Shown one piece after another: positions 1 through 7,790 of a stretch of 12,773 nt of DNA. The translations under genes and the position numbers were made by a program. Each line of letters begins with the position of its first letter. The first letter of the stretch is position 1. The notes under the pieces are model-generated. The model was not told the DNA's origin, did no database searches, and worked only from the letters and a program-made list of their open reading frames with translations. The DNA is from Oscillospiraceae bacterium (lineage in GTDB: Bacteria; Bacillota; Clostridia; Oscillospirales; Acutalibacteraceae). The stretch is taken from positions 1 through 12,773 of the forward strand of contig CADBOL010000301.1 in the NCBI GenBank assembly GCA_902796295.1. Reading direction: 5' to 3'.

Positions 1-130
1 CTTTGAGTAAATCGCCGGGAGCTGAGCACGGTACAAATACCGCAAGACCCTCAAACCGACCGATACCGTTTCCGTCTAGAGTACAAGAGTCAATATTCAG
101 TTCAATAATATCGTTCTTTTTAATCTGCAT
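1..130 (-). CDS. rlmD: 23S rRNA (uracil-5-)-methyltransferase, RlmD/TrmA family, N-terminal fragment
   Basis: Only the first 43 codons are inside the window; the gene continues past the left edge. The visible part is an N-terminal TRAM domain, a small RNA-binding beta-barrel: it opens with MQIKKNDIIEL, then has the DGNGIGRFEGLAVFVP pattern typical of SAM-dependent RNA uracil-C5 methyltransferases (RlmD, RlmCD, TrmA). MiaB-type enzymes carry TRAM at the C-terminus, so an N-terminal TRAM favours the uracil methyltransferase group. The catalytic domain, with its Cys nucleophile and SAM site, is not visible, so the exact target uridine is unknown and the gene symbol is a family-level guess. The ATG lies one base after the stop codon of the upstream protease gene and I see no good ribosome binding site, so translation is probably coupled to that gene. 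Confidence 0.78.
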   Translation of the reverse strand, partial: MQIKKNDIIELNIDSCTLDGNGIGRFEGLAVFVPCSAPGDLLK

Positions 131-131
131 A

Positions 132-1163
132 TCAATTCATAAGGCTAATATATTGTGATGTAACAATCAGCATTATAATCAGCGCTATAATCATAGGTAT
201 ATTCAGGAAATAAGCGGCCGTCTTTTCTCCGGCACGGATGACTGTATCGGATTTCCTGAGCCTGTAATTAAGCTTGCGAGCTCTGTAAAAGAATGCGAGA
301 GTGCAAACTGCTCCGAGTCCGATGAAAAAATACTGAGTCATAACCATTATATATTCTGCTTTGTCTTCCATTACAGCGCCTGAGGTTAAAACTGAATCTA
401 AAACAGAGTAAGCGTTGTTGATACAGTGTATTATTACCGTAGGCCAGAGAGATCCGGTAATGCAGCAGATATATCCGAAAGCAAGACCGGCAAACAGAGC
501 AAACGGAGCCTGAACAAGATTTCCGTGAAGAACGGCAAATAATACCGATGTAGCTACAATTGCAAATAAATCTCCGTATCTGCGCAGAGGCTGCATTATA
601 CATCCTCTGACAGCAAGTTCTTCGACAAGAGGGGGAACGATTGCGATTGCGATTGTGTAAAGGATAATTGAAGACGGTGTCTTCGGAGAATTGAAATCAG
701 GCGAAGTAAGCTTAAGGCCTATGCTCTCCATCCAGGCTATAAAATAACCGGTAAGAACATTCCCTATAAGACAGGCGAAAAACCCCATCGGTATTGATAA
801 TACGGCCAGGGCTCCGTCTTTCGGAGCATCAAAATAATAAATCTCTGTTCCGGTTCTTTTTTTGAGATAGTTGCCTCCGATTATGAAGGGAACAAACAGA
901 CCTATAACAGATGCCGCAATGGTAAATAAATAATAGAATTCATTAGAATTTTTAAAGAGATCAGCAAGGGCGGGAAAGAAAAGAATCGGTAAAGCAACGG
1001 CGTTCTGAAGCAAAACATAAGCAATTACGCAAATGCCCGATACAGAACCGATGATTTTTATTGCTTTCTTTTCACCGCGGGATTTCAGTATTTTTTCCTG
1101 ATTATAATCAGTATATTGATAGGCCGTATTATTATTGTTTGATTGATTGAAGCCGCTGTTCAT
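132..1163 (-). CDS. CPBP-family intramembrane glutamic endopeptidase
   Basis: A 343-residue multi-pass membrane protein of the CPBP (CAAX protease and bacteriocin-processing, Abi) family. The three family motifs are present in order: EExxxR at residues 181-186 (EELAVR), FxxxH at about 209-213 (ending LH213) and HxxxN at 246-250 (HCINN). In the family the paired glutamate and the histidines form the active site inside the membrane. A soluble, Asn- and Gln-rich N-terminus of about 30 residues precedes the first hydrophobic segment (about 36-68); further segments lie near 78-97, 115-143, 165-180, 198-236, 272-293 and 317-336. The start is supported by AAAGGTGA at 1168-1175, four bases upstream of the ATG. 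It shares a transcript with the methyltransferase one base downstream. Bacterial members process peptides, confer bacteriocin immunity or have unknown substrates; nothing nearby identifies its target. Confidence 0.88.
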   Translation of the reverse strand: MNSGFNQSNNNNTAYQYTDYNQEKILKSRGEKKAIKIIGSVSGICVIAYVLLQNAVALPILFFPALADLFKNSNEFYYLFTIAASVIGLFVPFIIGGNYLKKRTGTEIYYFDAPKDGALAVLSIPMGFFACLIGNVLTGYFIAWMESIGLKLTSPDFNSPKTPSSIILYTIAIAIVPPLVEELAVRGCIMQPLRRYGDLFAIVATSVLFAVLHGNLVQAPFALFAGLAFGYICCITGSLWPTVIIHCINNAYSVLDSVLTSGAVMEDKAEYIMVMTQYFFIGLGAVCTLAFFYRARKLNYRLRKSDTVIRAGEKTAAYFLNIPMIIALIIMLIVTSQYISLMN

Positions 1164-1195
1164 AGTTTCACCTTTGATAATGTATATTCTAAATT

Positions 1196-1224
1196 ATTTT
1201 AATATAGAATAAATAATTTTACAA
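1196..1224 (-). promoter_or_regulatory. Sigma-A-type promoter for the CPBP protease and methyltransferase genes
   Basis: Read on the minus strand, a -35 element TTGTAA (1219-1224) and a -10 element TAAAAT (1196-1201) are separated by exactly 17 bp. Transcription would begin near 1189, giving a leader of about 25 nt that contains the AAAGGTGA ribosome binding site. The region is very AT-rich, so some resemblance is expected by chance, but spacing and position are right. Confidence 0.6.
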
Positions 1225-1261
1225 GTAAAATATATATAAATAAAAAAATAAATATTTTGTA

Positions 1262-1290
1262 TTGTATTTCAACTGTATTTATTATATAAT
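1262..1290 (+). promoter_or_regulatory. Sigma-A-type promoter for glgP and following genes
   Basis: A -35 element TTGTAT (1262-1267, four of six consensus bases) and a perfect -10 TATAAT (1285-1290) have a 17-bp spacer. The start of transcription would be near 1297, leaving a leader of about 28 nt before glgP. This placement is also evidence against a longer glgP reading frame from the TTG at 1262, which would begin inside the promoter. It lies back-to-back with the leftward promoter at 1196-1224. I see no inverted-repeat operator or CcpA-like site that I would defend. Confidence 0.75.
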
Positions 1291-1324
1291 ATCAACACCA
1301 ATGTTTAAAATACAGGAGAAACTT

Positions 1325-3721
1325 ATGAGCAAAAAAATCACACCCAAAGAACTTGAAAAAATGATAACTACTCGCTTTTCGCATCTTTACGGAATCACCC
1401 CGTCCCAGGCTACCGATGCGCAGTTTTATGAGGTGCTTTCGGGCATTTCAAGGGATATGGCCAGGGAAATCCGCAGGAATTTTGATGCAAAGGGCAAAAA
1501 GAATCACGAAAAGCGGATATACTATATGAGTATGGAGTTTCTTATGGGCAGAAGCCTCAAGAATACTCTTTACAATCTCAGTCTTACCGATACCGCAGAA
1601 AAGGCGCTGAAAAAATTCGGCCTGACTCTTGACAAGCTTTATGAGCTCGAGCCGGATGCCGGCCTTGGTAACGGAGGCCTCGGCCGTCTTGCCGCCTGTT
1701 ATCTTGATGCTCTTGCAAATGAGGGATATCACGGAATCGGTTATTCCATTCTCTATGAATACGGTATTTTCCGTCAGAAGCTTGTTGACGGCTGGCAGAC
1801 AGAGATGCCCGATTTCTGGCTTCCCGGCGGAGATGTCTGGCTTGTTCCCAGAGAGGAAAAAACCGTTGAGGTAAAATTTGAAGGGAAAGTTGTTGACAGC
1901 TGGCATGACGGTCTCCATGATGTCTCAATTGAAGATGCAAAATCGGTAAAAGCCGTTCCGTATGATATGATGGTTCCGTCGAAAGACGGCGAAGGCGTAG
2001 CTGTTCTCCGTCTCTGGAGCGCAAAGGCTGACGAAATCGATATGACCTCATTCAACGAAGGCAACTATATGCGCGCCATGGAAGAGAAGGCGATGGCAGA
2101 GGTTATCAGCAAAATCCTCTATCCTGCCGACAATCATCAGGAGGGCAAGAGTTTAAGACTCCGCCAGCAGTATTTCCTGGTTTCAGCCTCCGTTCAGGAT
2201 ATAGTTTCCTGGCATCTCAGAAATTACGGCACTCTCGATAATTTTGCCGAGAAAAACGCGATTCACATTAATGATACACATCCGTCTCTTGCAATTCCCG
2301 AGCTTATGAGAGTCCTTCTTGACGAGTGCGGATACAGCTGGGATGATGCTTTTGAGGTTGTCCGTCAGGTATGCGCATACACCAACCACACCGTTATGGC
2401 CGAGGCGCTTGAGTGCTGGAGCGTTGAGCTCTTCAGCAGATTGCTTCCGAGAATATATCAGATAGTTCAGGAAATTGACAACAGATTCAGAAAGAAAGTC
2501 TGGGACCTTACCGGCGACGCCGGCAGAGTGGAGAGAATGGCAGTCATTTCAGGCGGCGCCGTGCGTATGGCTAACCTCGATGTAGCCGTATGCCACAAGG
2601 TTAACGGAGTTTCCGCTCTTCACAGCCAGATACTCAAAGACAGCGTATTTCATGATTTCTATCTGCTTGAGCCCGGTAAATTCACCAATGTCACAAACGG
2701 CATAGCCTACCGCAGATGGCTCTGTCAGGCGAATCCCGCTCTTACTTCCTGTATTGGTGAGCTTATCGGCGATAAGTTCATTCATGACGGCAGCGAGCTT
2801 GAGAAACTGCGCGCATTCGAAAATGACTCCGCTGTGCTCGAAAAGCTCGGTAAAATAAAAAGAGAAAATAAAGAAAGATTTGCCGACTATCTTTACAAGA
2901 CCGCCGACGTTAAGCTTAACCCGGATTCTCTTTTTGACGTGCAGGTCAAGAGACTCCATGAGTATAAACGTCAGGAGCTCAATGCGGTGAATATTCTCGC
3001 GAAGTATCTTGAGATAAAGAATAATCCCAACGGAAAATATATTCCTCACACATATATTTTTGCAGCGAAGGCCGCGGCCGGCTATTTCATGGCAAAAAAG
3101 ATTATTGAGTTTATCAGCTATCTTGCAAAGCTTATCGATAATGACCCCGAGGTCAACAAATATCTCAAGGTTGTTTTCGTTGAGGATTACTGCGTGACAA
3201 AGGCCGAGGCGCTTATGCCCGCGGCTGAAATCAGCGAGCAGATTTCACTCGCCGGCACAGAGGCGAGTGGCACCGGTAATATGAAGCTCATGATTAACGG
3301 TGCTGTTACACTCGGCACAATGGACGGCGCAAACGTAGAGATATTTGATGCCGTAGGTAAGGAAAACATATTCATTTTCGGTATGTCATCCTCCGAGGTG
3401 AACGAGCTTAAAAAGCAGGGATACAATCCTTATAATTACTACAATAACAACCCCGAGATTCACGAAGTTGTTGAATTCATTAACAGGGGAATCGAGGGCA
3501 AATTTTTCCGCGAAATTGCCGATTCAATGATTCACTCGGATCCCTATATGGTTCTTGCTGATTTTGCCGATTACAGACAGGCCCAGCGAAACATTGAAAA
3601 CGCGTGGCTGGAAAAAGAGAGCTGGAACCGCATGTCGCTTAATAATATAGCCGGCGCCGGTATTTTCAGCGCAGACAGATCCATAAGAGAATATGCTCAG
3701 AATATCTGGGATGTAAAATAA
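1325..3721 (+). CDS. glgP: Glycogen/starch/alpha-glucan phosphorylase
   Basis: Cytosolic PLP enzyme (798 residues) that cleaves terminal alpha-1,4 glucose units of glycogen or maltodextrin with phosphate to give glucose-1-phosphate. Seen directly: the glycine-rich GLGNGGLGRLAACYLD segment from residue 113, INDTHP at 315-320, the phosphate-site segment VKRLHEYKR with R543 and K548, and EASGTGNMK ending in K654, the lysine that holds PLP. These align with muscle phosphorylase R569, K574 and K680 at a constant offset of 26, and the length matches E. coli MalP/GlgP. The animal N-terminal phosphorylation segment is absent. The start is the ATG with AGGAG at 1314-1318, six bases upstream; the upstream in-frame TTG at 1262 lies in the promoter. 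It leads a five-gene run and tadA follows after one base. Whether glycogen or maltodextrin is the main substrate cannot be told. Confidence 0.96.
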   Translation: MSKKITPKELEKMITTRFSHLYGITPSQATDAQFYEVLSGISRDMAREIRRNFDAKGKKNHEKRIYYMSMEFLMGRSLKNTLYNLSLTDTAEKALKKFGLTLDKLYELEPDAGLGNGGLGRLAACYLDALANEGYHGIGYSILYEYGIFRQKLVDGWQTEMPDFWLPGGDVWLVPREEKTVEVKFEGKVVDSWHDGLHDVSIEDAKSVKAVPYDMMVPSKDGEGVAVLRLWSAKADEIDMTSFNEGNYMRAMEEKAMAEVISKILYPADNHQEGKSLRLRQQYFLVSASVQDIVSWHLRNYGTLDNFAEKNAIHINDTHPSLAIPELMRVLLDECGYSWDDAFEVVRQVCAYTNHTVMAEALECWSVELFSRLLPRIYQIVQEIDNRFRKKVWDLTGDAGRVERMAVISGGAVRMANLDVAVCHKVNGVSALHSQILKDSVFHDFYLLEPGKFTNVTNGIAYRRWLCQANPALTSCIGELIGDKFIHDGSELEKLRAFENDSAVLEKLGKIKRENKERFADYLYKTADVKLNPDSLFDVQVKRLHEYKRQELNAVNILAKYLEIKNNPNGKYIPHTYIFAAKAAAGYFMAKKIIEFISYLAKLIDNDPEVNKYLKVVFVEDYCVTKAEALMPAAEISEQISLAGTEASGTGNMKLMINGAVTLGTMDGANVEIFDAVGKENIFIFGMSSSEVNELKKQGYNPYNYYNNNPEIHEVVEFINRGIEGKFFREIADSMIHSDPYMVLADFADYRQAQRNIENAWLEKESWNRMSLNNIAGAGIFSADRSIREYAQNIWDVK

Positions 3722-3722
3722 T

Positions 3723-4178
3723 ATGACCGATGAAGAAATAATGCGTCTTGCAATAGCGCAGGCAAAAGCGGCGGCTGTTGAGCTTGAAGTTCCCGTCGGA
3801 GCGGTTATCGTCAGAAACGGCGAAATCGTTTCTTCCGGCCGAAACAGGAGAGAGGGGAGCAGAAACGCTCTTGCTCACGCCGAAATTGAAGCAATTGACA
3901 AGGCGTGTAAGGCTCTCGGCGGCTGGCGGCTCTGGGAGTGTGAAATGTTTGTTACACTAGAACCGTGCCCGATGTGTACCGGAGCTATTATCAATTCGAG
4001 AATAAAACGGCTCGTTTACGGCGCGTCAGACAGTAAGGCCGGCTCGTGCAAATCGGTTATAAATCTGTTTGATTTACCGTATAATCATAAACCTGAAGTC
4101 ACCGGCGGATTTATGGCAGATGAATGTGCCCTGCTGCTGAGTGATTTCTTCCGTGATTTAAGAGAATCGAAAAAATAA
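3723..4178 (+). CDS. tadA: tRNA-specific adenosine(34) deaminase TadA
   Basis: A 151-residue zinc-dependent deaminase that converts the wobble adenosine of tRNA-Arg(ACG) to inosine, allowing one tRNA to read several codons. The cytidine/deoxycytidylate deaminase fold signature is complete: HAE at residues 52-54 (zinc-binding His and proton-shuttling Glu) and PCPMC at 81-85 (two zinc-binding Cys). The N-terminus, with alternating alanines followed by EVPVGAVIV, matches the usual TadA opening, so the ATG is probably right. The gene starts one base after the glgP stop and has only a weak GGGATG upstream, suggesting coupled translation. A guanine deaminase or other CDA-family member is the alternative, but length and motif spacing fit TadA best. 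Its position behind a glycogen enzyme looks like operon convenience rather than shared function. Confidence 0.93.
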   Translation: MTDEEIMRLAIAQAKAAAVELEVPVGAVIVRNGEIVSSGRNRREGSRNALAHAEIEAIDKACKALGGWRLWECEMFVTLEPCPMCTGAIINSRIKRLVYGASDSKAGSCKSVINLFDLPYNHKPEVTGGFMADECALLLSDFFRDLRESKK

Positions 4179-4180
4179 CA

Positions 4181-4834
4181 ATGGATATTGACAGAGTTTA
4201 TTTTATACTTGAAATTATCGGCACTGCGGCGTTTGCCGTTACGGGAGTGATAACCGCTTTTGACGAGAAACTTGATTTGCTCGGCGCTGTAGTGCTCGGC
4301 CTTGCCGCCGCTGTCGGAGGAGGTATTCTGCGGGATATTATTCTCGGCTACCTGCCGCCTGCCGCGTTCAGGGTTCCGCTGTTTTCAATTATAGCAATTT
4401 TTGTTTCTGTCGCTGCATTTATTGTTGCTTATTTTACCGGCAGAAGATTCAAAGAACACAATAAAATGTGGTTTCAGGTTCTTAATATTTTTGATTCTGC
4501 CGGTCTTGCCGCTTTTACTGTAGCCGGAGTTAACGCCGCTCATATCTGCGGCTTTGCCGAGAATTCGTTTCTTTCGATTTTTGTCGGCACTCTCACCGCT
4601 GTAGGAGGCGGAGTGCTCAGAGATGTAATGGCGGGCAGAGTCCCGGTAATACTGAAAAAGCAGGTTTACGCTCTTGCCGCCATTGCCGGAGCTTCTGTGT
4701 ATCAGTGTTTATTTGAGCTTACGGATTTATCCAATACCGTTATTATTGCAGTGAGCATTTCAAGCGTTATTGTTATCCGCATACTTGCTACTGTTTTTCA
4801 CTGGAATCTTCCATCTTTAAAAAATGCAGATTGA
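4181..4834 (+). CDS. TRIC/UPF0126 family membrane protein (YicG-like)
   Basis: A 217-residue membrane protein built from two similar halves, each carrying the family signature: GGGILRD at residues 46-52 and GGGVLRD at 142-148, each followed by a short Gly-containing loop. Around seven hydrophobic segments can be seen, near 6-26, 32-52, 65-86, 98-123, 128-148, 159-178 and 184-206. The family (two PF03458-type units) is structurally related to the trimeric intracellular cation channels of animals; some bacterial members are described as cation channels and the Pfam unit is named for glycine transport, so the transported species is uncertain. The gene begins two bases after the tadA stop with no strong ribosome binding site, again suggesting coupling. 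It ends inside the strong AGGAGG site of the next gene. Confidence 0.88.
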   Translation: MDIDRVYFILEIIGTAAFAVTGVITAFDEKLDLLGAVVLGLAAAVGGGILRDIILGYLPPAAFRVPLFSIIAIFVSVAAFIVAYFTGRRFKEHNKMWFQVLNIFDSAGLAAFTVAGVNAAHICGFAENSFLSIFVGTLTAVGGGVLRDVMAGRVPVILKKQVYALAAIAGASVYQCLFELTDLSNTVIIAVSISSVIVIRILATVFHWNLPSLKNAD

Positions 4835-4846
4835 GGAGGAAATACT

Positions 4847-6778
4847 ATGAAAATAAGTTTGAAGAGAATTATATGTATCTTTGTCTGCCTCTGTCTTGTT
4901 TCAGGCGGTCTTGTCTTTTCGGCACACGCGGAAGAGGGGCATAAATGGGATCATGAAGTAAAGACTCACTGCGGGGGTAAATGCGGTTATTCCCCGGTAA
5001 TAATTGTTCCAGGTATCATGCAGTCTCAGACTTATGTACAGGATTCCGAGGGCAATGATATTATGACCAGTGACGGCTTTCCCATTGTCGAAGGAATGGA
5101 CATGAGCTTTATGTTTGATACCGTTGAGGTAAAAGAGCGTATCAAGAGCGCCGTTCCCGATATTTTGAAGGCTGTTCTCAGAAGAGACAGAGACGCTTTG
5201 CTTGATATACTTATTGATATTTTTGACGACAGCTTCAAAGATCATTATTTCAATCCCGACGGCACACGCGCTAACGGTGTCAGCGTTGATGAATACTGGT
5301 ATTCTCTTGAAGAGTGCAAGAATACTCCCGACAGGTCTTACGGCTATGCCAAGGGATATTCAAAAGATGATGACGGCAATGTTCTGCCGACCACAAAGTA
5401 TCAGAATCAGTATGATTTCATAGAGAGACAGGTCAATATTTCCGCTTTCTGTGAAAAAGCCGGTTTTGACCACGCTTATTATTATTCATATGCCTCTTTC
5501 GGCAATATCCTCGAATCAGCAGCCGGTCTCAACGAGTATATCGATATGGTTAAATGTCAGACCGGCCACGATAAAGTCAGCCTTGTTTTTGTCAGTCTCG
5601 GCGGCACAATCGCCAATACATGGCTTGCGGATTATGTGGATGTATCCGAAATAGACAGAATCATTATTGCCGCCGGTGCAACAGACGGCTCATATCTGCT
5701 CAGCGACCTTATGGACGCAAAGAGTACTCTTGGAGACGGCAACGTTATTTACAATGATCTTATTCCGAATATAGTTAATCTTGCTGCAAGCGAGTATATG
5801 GCTCTTGCCTACGCAGGAAATGTGATAGCGAGAGCAATCCCCGAAGAAGTATTCAGCGATTTCCTCTCCGAGGTGCTTGAAAGAGCAATAAATGAAGTGC
5901 TCGCGAAGCTGATGAGAAACTGCCAGTCGATGTGGGCTCTTGTTCCTTCTGCGGAATACCCTGCAATGTCAGCGAAATATATTTCCGATGAGGAGCACGC
6001 AAAGCTCAAAGAGCAGACCGACAGATACTATAACATTCAGCTTAACGCTAAGAAGAGAGTAAAAGAACTCAGCGATGCGGGGCTTGAAATATTCTGTATC
6101 ACGGGATACAATCTTGAACTTCCGGCCGCCGTTGAGCATTATAAACAAAGCTCCGATGAGATAATTCAGTCAACATCCACATCTATGGGAGCGACTTTTG
6201 CTCCGCTCGGTCAGCCGTTCGGCGAAGACTACGAACCTGTTATCGACGCATCATATATTGACCCCGAAAGACTTGTCGATGCCGGCTCATGCGCACTGCC
6301 CGATAAGACATGGTTTGTAAAAAATCAGAGCCATCTTAAGCTTCAGTCATCTGTCAATGATGTTATAGGTCAGTGCGTCGCAATCCTCACCGATAAATCA
6401 ATAAAAGACGCAAGGAAAGATAACGGTGGATATCCTCAGTTCAATGAATACAGAAATCTTTCTCAGATTGAGTCTCTGATACGCAGATATGATGAGAATG
6501 AGTACGCCGGCAAAAACGCCGCTGTTGACGATGCTTACGCGAAAGCGAAGGAACTTATCGCAAAGCGCGAATGGTCTCAGGATGAAACACTCGGTGTTGA
6601 GCGTGAGTTTTATAAAGCAATGGAAAAGGCGAGAATGCTCGATAAAAAAGCCGACAGCTCGTTTGTTAAGTATGATCTTAATAATTTCTTCATTAAAATA
6701 ACAAAATGGTTCAGTGATATTTTTGAGAAGATTTTTAAAGGCAATGATTTCTGGCTTTTCTTTATTCCGCTGATTTAA
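4847..6778 (+). CDS. Secreted alpha/beta hydrolase, lipase/LCAT-PGAP1-like, divergent nucleophile elbow
   Basis: A 643-residue exported protein. The N-terminus is a classical signal peptide (KISLKR, hydrophobic core 8-25, AHA before a likely cut at 28/29). The mature part starts with two close cysteines (C42, C46), then PVIIVPGIMQS at 50-60, the first strand and oxyanion loop of LCAT/PGAP1-like alpha/beta hydrolases. The putative nucleophile elbow is LVFVSLGGT with S250; its first position is Phe where the family normally has Gly (GxSxG). A plausible catalytic His is H496 in WFVKNQSHLKL, with acidic residues just before it. Residues about 540-605 are charged and probably helical, and the protein ends in amphipathic and hydrophobic sequence (WF...FWLFFIPLI), perhaps a membrane contact. 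The start has AGGAGG at 4834-4839, seven bases upstream. An ester or lipid substrate is likely by family; activity is not assured. Confidence 0.72.
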   Translation: MKISLKRIICIFVCLCLVSGGLVFSAHAEEGHKWDHEVKTHCGGKCGYSPVIIVPGIMQSQTYVQDSEGNDIMTSDGFPIVEGMDMSFMFDTVEVKERIKSAVPDILKAVLRRDRDALLDILIDIFDDSFKDHYFNPDGTRANGVSVDEYWYSLEECKNTPDRSYGYAKGYSKDDDGNVLPTTKYQNQYDFIERQVNISAFCEKAGFDHAYYYSYASFGNILESAAGLNEYIDMVKCQTGHDKVSLVFVSLGGTIANTWLADYVDVSEIDRIIIAAGATDGSYLLSDLMDAKSTLGDGNVIYNDLIPNIVNLAASEYMALAYAGNVIARAIPEEVFSDFLSEVLERAINEVLAKLMRNCQSMWALVPSAEYPAMSAKYISDEEHAKLKEQTDRYYNIQLNAKKRVKELSDAGLEIFCITGYNLELPAAVEHYKQSSDEIIQSTSTSMGATFAPLGQPFGEDYEPVIDASYIDPERLVDAGSCALPDKTWFVKNQSHLKLQSSVNDVIGQCVAILTDKSIKDARKDNGGYPQFNEYRNLSQIESLIRRYDENEYAGKNAAVDDAYAKAKELIAKREWSQDETLGVEREFYKAMEKARMLDKKADSSFVKYDLNNFFIKITKWFSDIFEKIFKGNDFWLFFIPLI

Positions 6779-6796
6779 ATACAGGAGGAACGGATT

Positions 6797-7693
6797 ATGT
6801 CTGAGATTGAAAAACGCACAATGCCCAAAGGGTATGCTTTATTATGGATTGTCATCACTGCAGTTTACGGTATATGGATGACTTTCTTTATGAGGAATAC
6901 CGTCCTTGTAAGTTATGAAACAGAAGCGCAGCGCACAGTTGACGGTTATCTGCAGACCGATATTACCGGTATGATCGGACGTCACTGGCTCTATCCTGTA
7001 TGGGTAGTTGTTTCCTGCCTTGCACTTATTCTCTTTATAGTTTACATCAAAAAAGTTCTTTATGCGGAGTCGCTCGGTAAAGTGACGGCTGTCATCTGCC
7101 TGATTCTGCTTATAGCCGGATGTTTTTACATAAACTGGTACGGCCTTCTTGATGTTACAAAAAACGACGGTACTCCCGCTCAGTTCATTGATAAGGTAAC
7201 ATATATAACGGCGAGCATGACCGGCCTTGAATATCCCTGGCTTTTCAGAGGATGGGGAATACTTGCTTCGGCATCGATTTTCCTCAATACAATGTATTGC
7301 TACCGTAAGTATGATTATAACAGCAAACTCGGAGTTATCCTCGGATCAATTGGCTCGGCGGCGATTTTTATCACGGTTAACTGCCCCTCTTACGGTGAGA
7401 AAAAGGATTTCTCCGTACCTCGCTGTCTCGGCCACTGGGCAGGCGCCGCACTCTTTGCGGTATGCTGCGCAGCTCCGCTTGTAATATTCCTCATCAGCAA
7501 AGCCAAAAAAGAAAAGGGCAGATACCTCGGCGGGCTTATAGCTTTTTGTATTGTGCTGCTCGCGCTTGCGGTATTTATAGTGCTCGGATACAAGAGCGCC
7601 ATCATTGAGAATATACCGATGACTGCGGCTTACATTCTTCTCTTTATGCTGAATTTCACTTCGTTTTTCGATAAAGAAAAAACAATAGCCTGA
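6797..7693 (+). CDS. Multi-pass membrane protein of unknown function
   Basis: A 298-residue protein that I do not recognise. It has about eight hydrophobic segments, near residues 12-32, 65-84, 96-114, 148-167, 177-195, 211-234, 243-264 and 270-288, joined by short charged loops. The first external-looking loop (35-64) is polar with acidic residues, and a second polar loop (118-146) lies between segments 3 and 4. There is no ATP-binding, catalytic or transporter signature that I can name. Cysteines are scattered (C74, C101, C109, C168, C196, C210, C223, C224) without a metal-binding pattern. The ATG has AGGAGG at 6783-6788, eight bases upstream, and the gene follows the secreted hydrolase by 18 nt, so the two are probably co-expressed and may cooperate at the cell surface. 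It is the last gene before the terminator. Confidence 0.8.
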   Translation: MSEIEKRTMPKGYALLWIVITAVYGIWMTFFMRNTVLVSYETEAQRTVDGYLQTDITGMIGRHWLYPVWVVVSCLALILFIVYIKKVLYAESLGKVTAVICLILLIAGCFYINWYGLLDVTKNDGTPAQFIDKVTYITASMTGLEYPWLFRGWGILASASIFLNTMYCYRKYDYNSKLGVILGSIGSAAIFITVNCPSYGEKKDFSVPRCLGHWAGAALFAVCCAAPLVIFLISKAKKEKGRYLGGLIAFCIVLLALAVFIVLGYKSAIIENIPMTAAYILLFMLNFTSFFDKEKTIA

Positions 7694-7707
7694 AATTATG
7701 ATTACCC

Positions 7708-7740
7708 GGACCCTGTTGTAAAAAAACAGGGTCCTTTTTT
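7708..7740 (+). terminator. Strong intrinsic terminator closing the glgP-to-membrane-protein operon
   Basis: A perfect 10-bp stem, GGACCCTGTT (7708-7717) pairing with AACAGGGTCC (7725-7734), encloses a 7-nt loop and runs straight into six T residues (7735-7740). It begins 14 bases after the stop codon of the membrane protein gene. On the minus strand no T-run follows the stem, so it should work in one direction only. Confidence 0.95.
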
Positions 7741-7764
7741 GTGCAAAAAGTAGATTTACGTTTA

Positions 7765-7786
7765 TTTTTGTACTCGAGTATAAAAA
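7765..7786. promoter_or_regulatory. Palindrome upstream of the TetR promoter, candidate operator
   Basis: The core TACTCGAGTA (7771-7780) is a perfect 10-bp palindrome. It is flanked by TTTTTG on the left and TAAAAA on the right, so the symmetry extends to 22 bp with one mismatched pair (7770/7781). It ends four bases before the -35 element of the regulator gene. TetR-family proteins usually bind palindromes of this size near their own promoters, which makes autoregulation the simplest reading. Confidence 0.5.
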
Positions 7787-7790
7787 ACGC

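Noticed and set aside
1190..1262. AT-rich stretch as a replication origin or attachment site
   Set aside because: There are no DnaA-box clusters, iterons or direct repeats. Two back-to-back promoters explain the base composition.
1262..1324. Longer N-terminus for glycogen phosphorylase starting at the TTG at 1262
   Set aside because: It would start inside the -35 element, has no ribosome binding site, and adds 21 residues unlike the family. The ATG at 1325 has AGGAG at the right distance.
1448..3049. Open frames of about 155-166 codons on the minus strand under glgP
   Set aside because: They lie entirely antisense to a well-conserved gene, show no recognisable domains and lack ribosome binding sites. 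They are shadows of glgP codon use.
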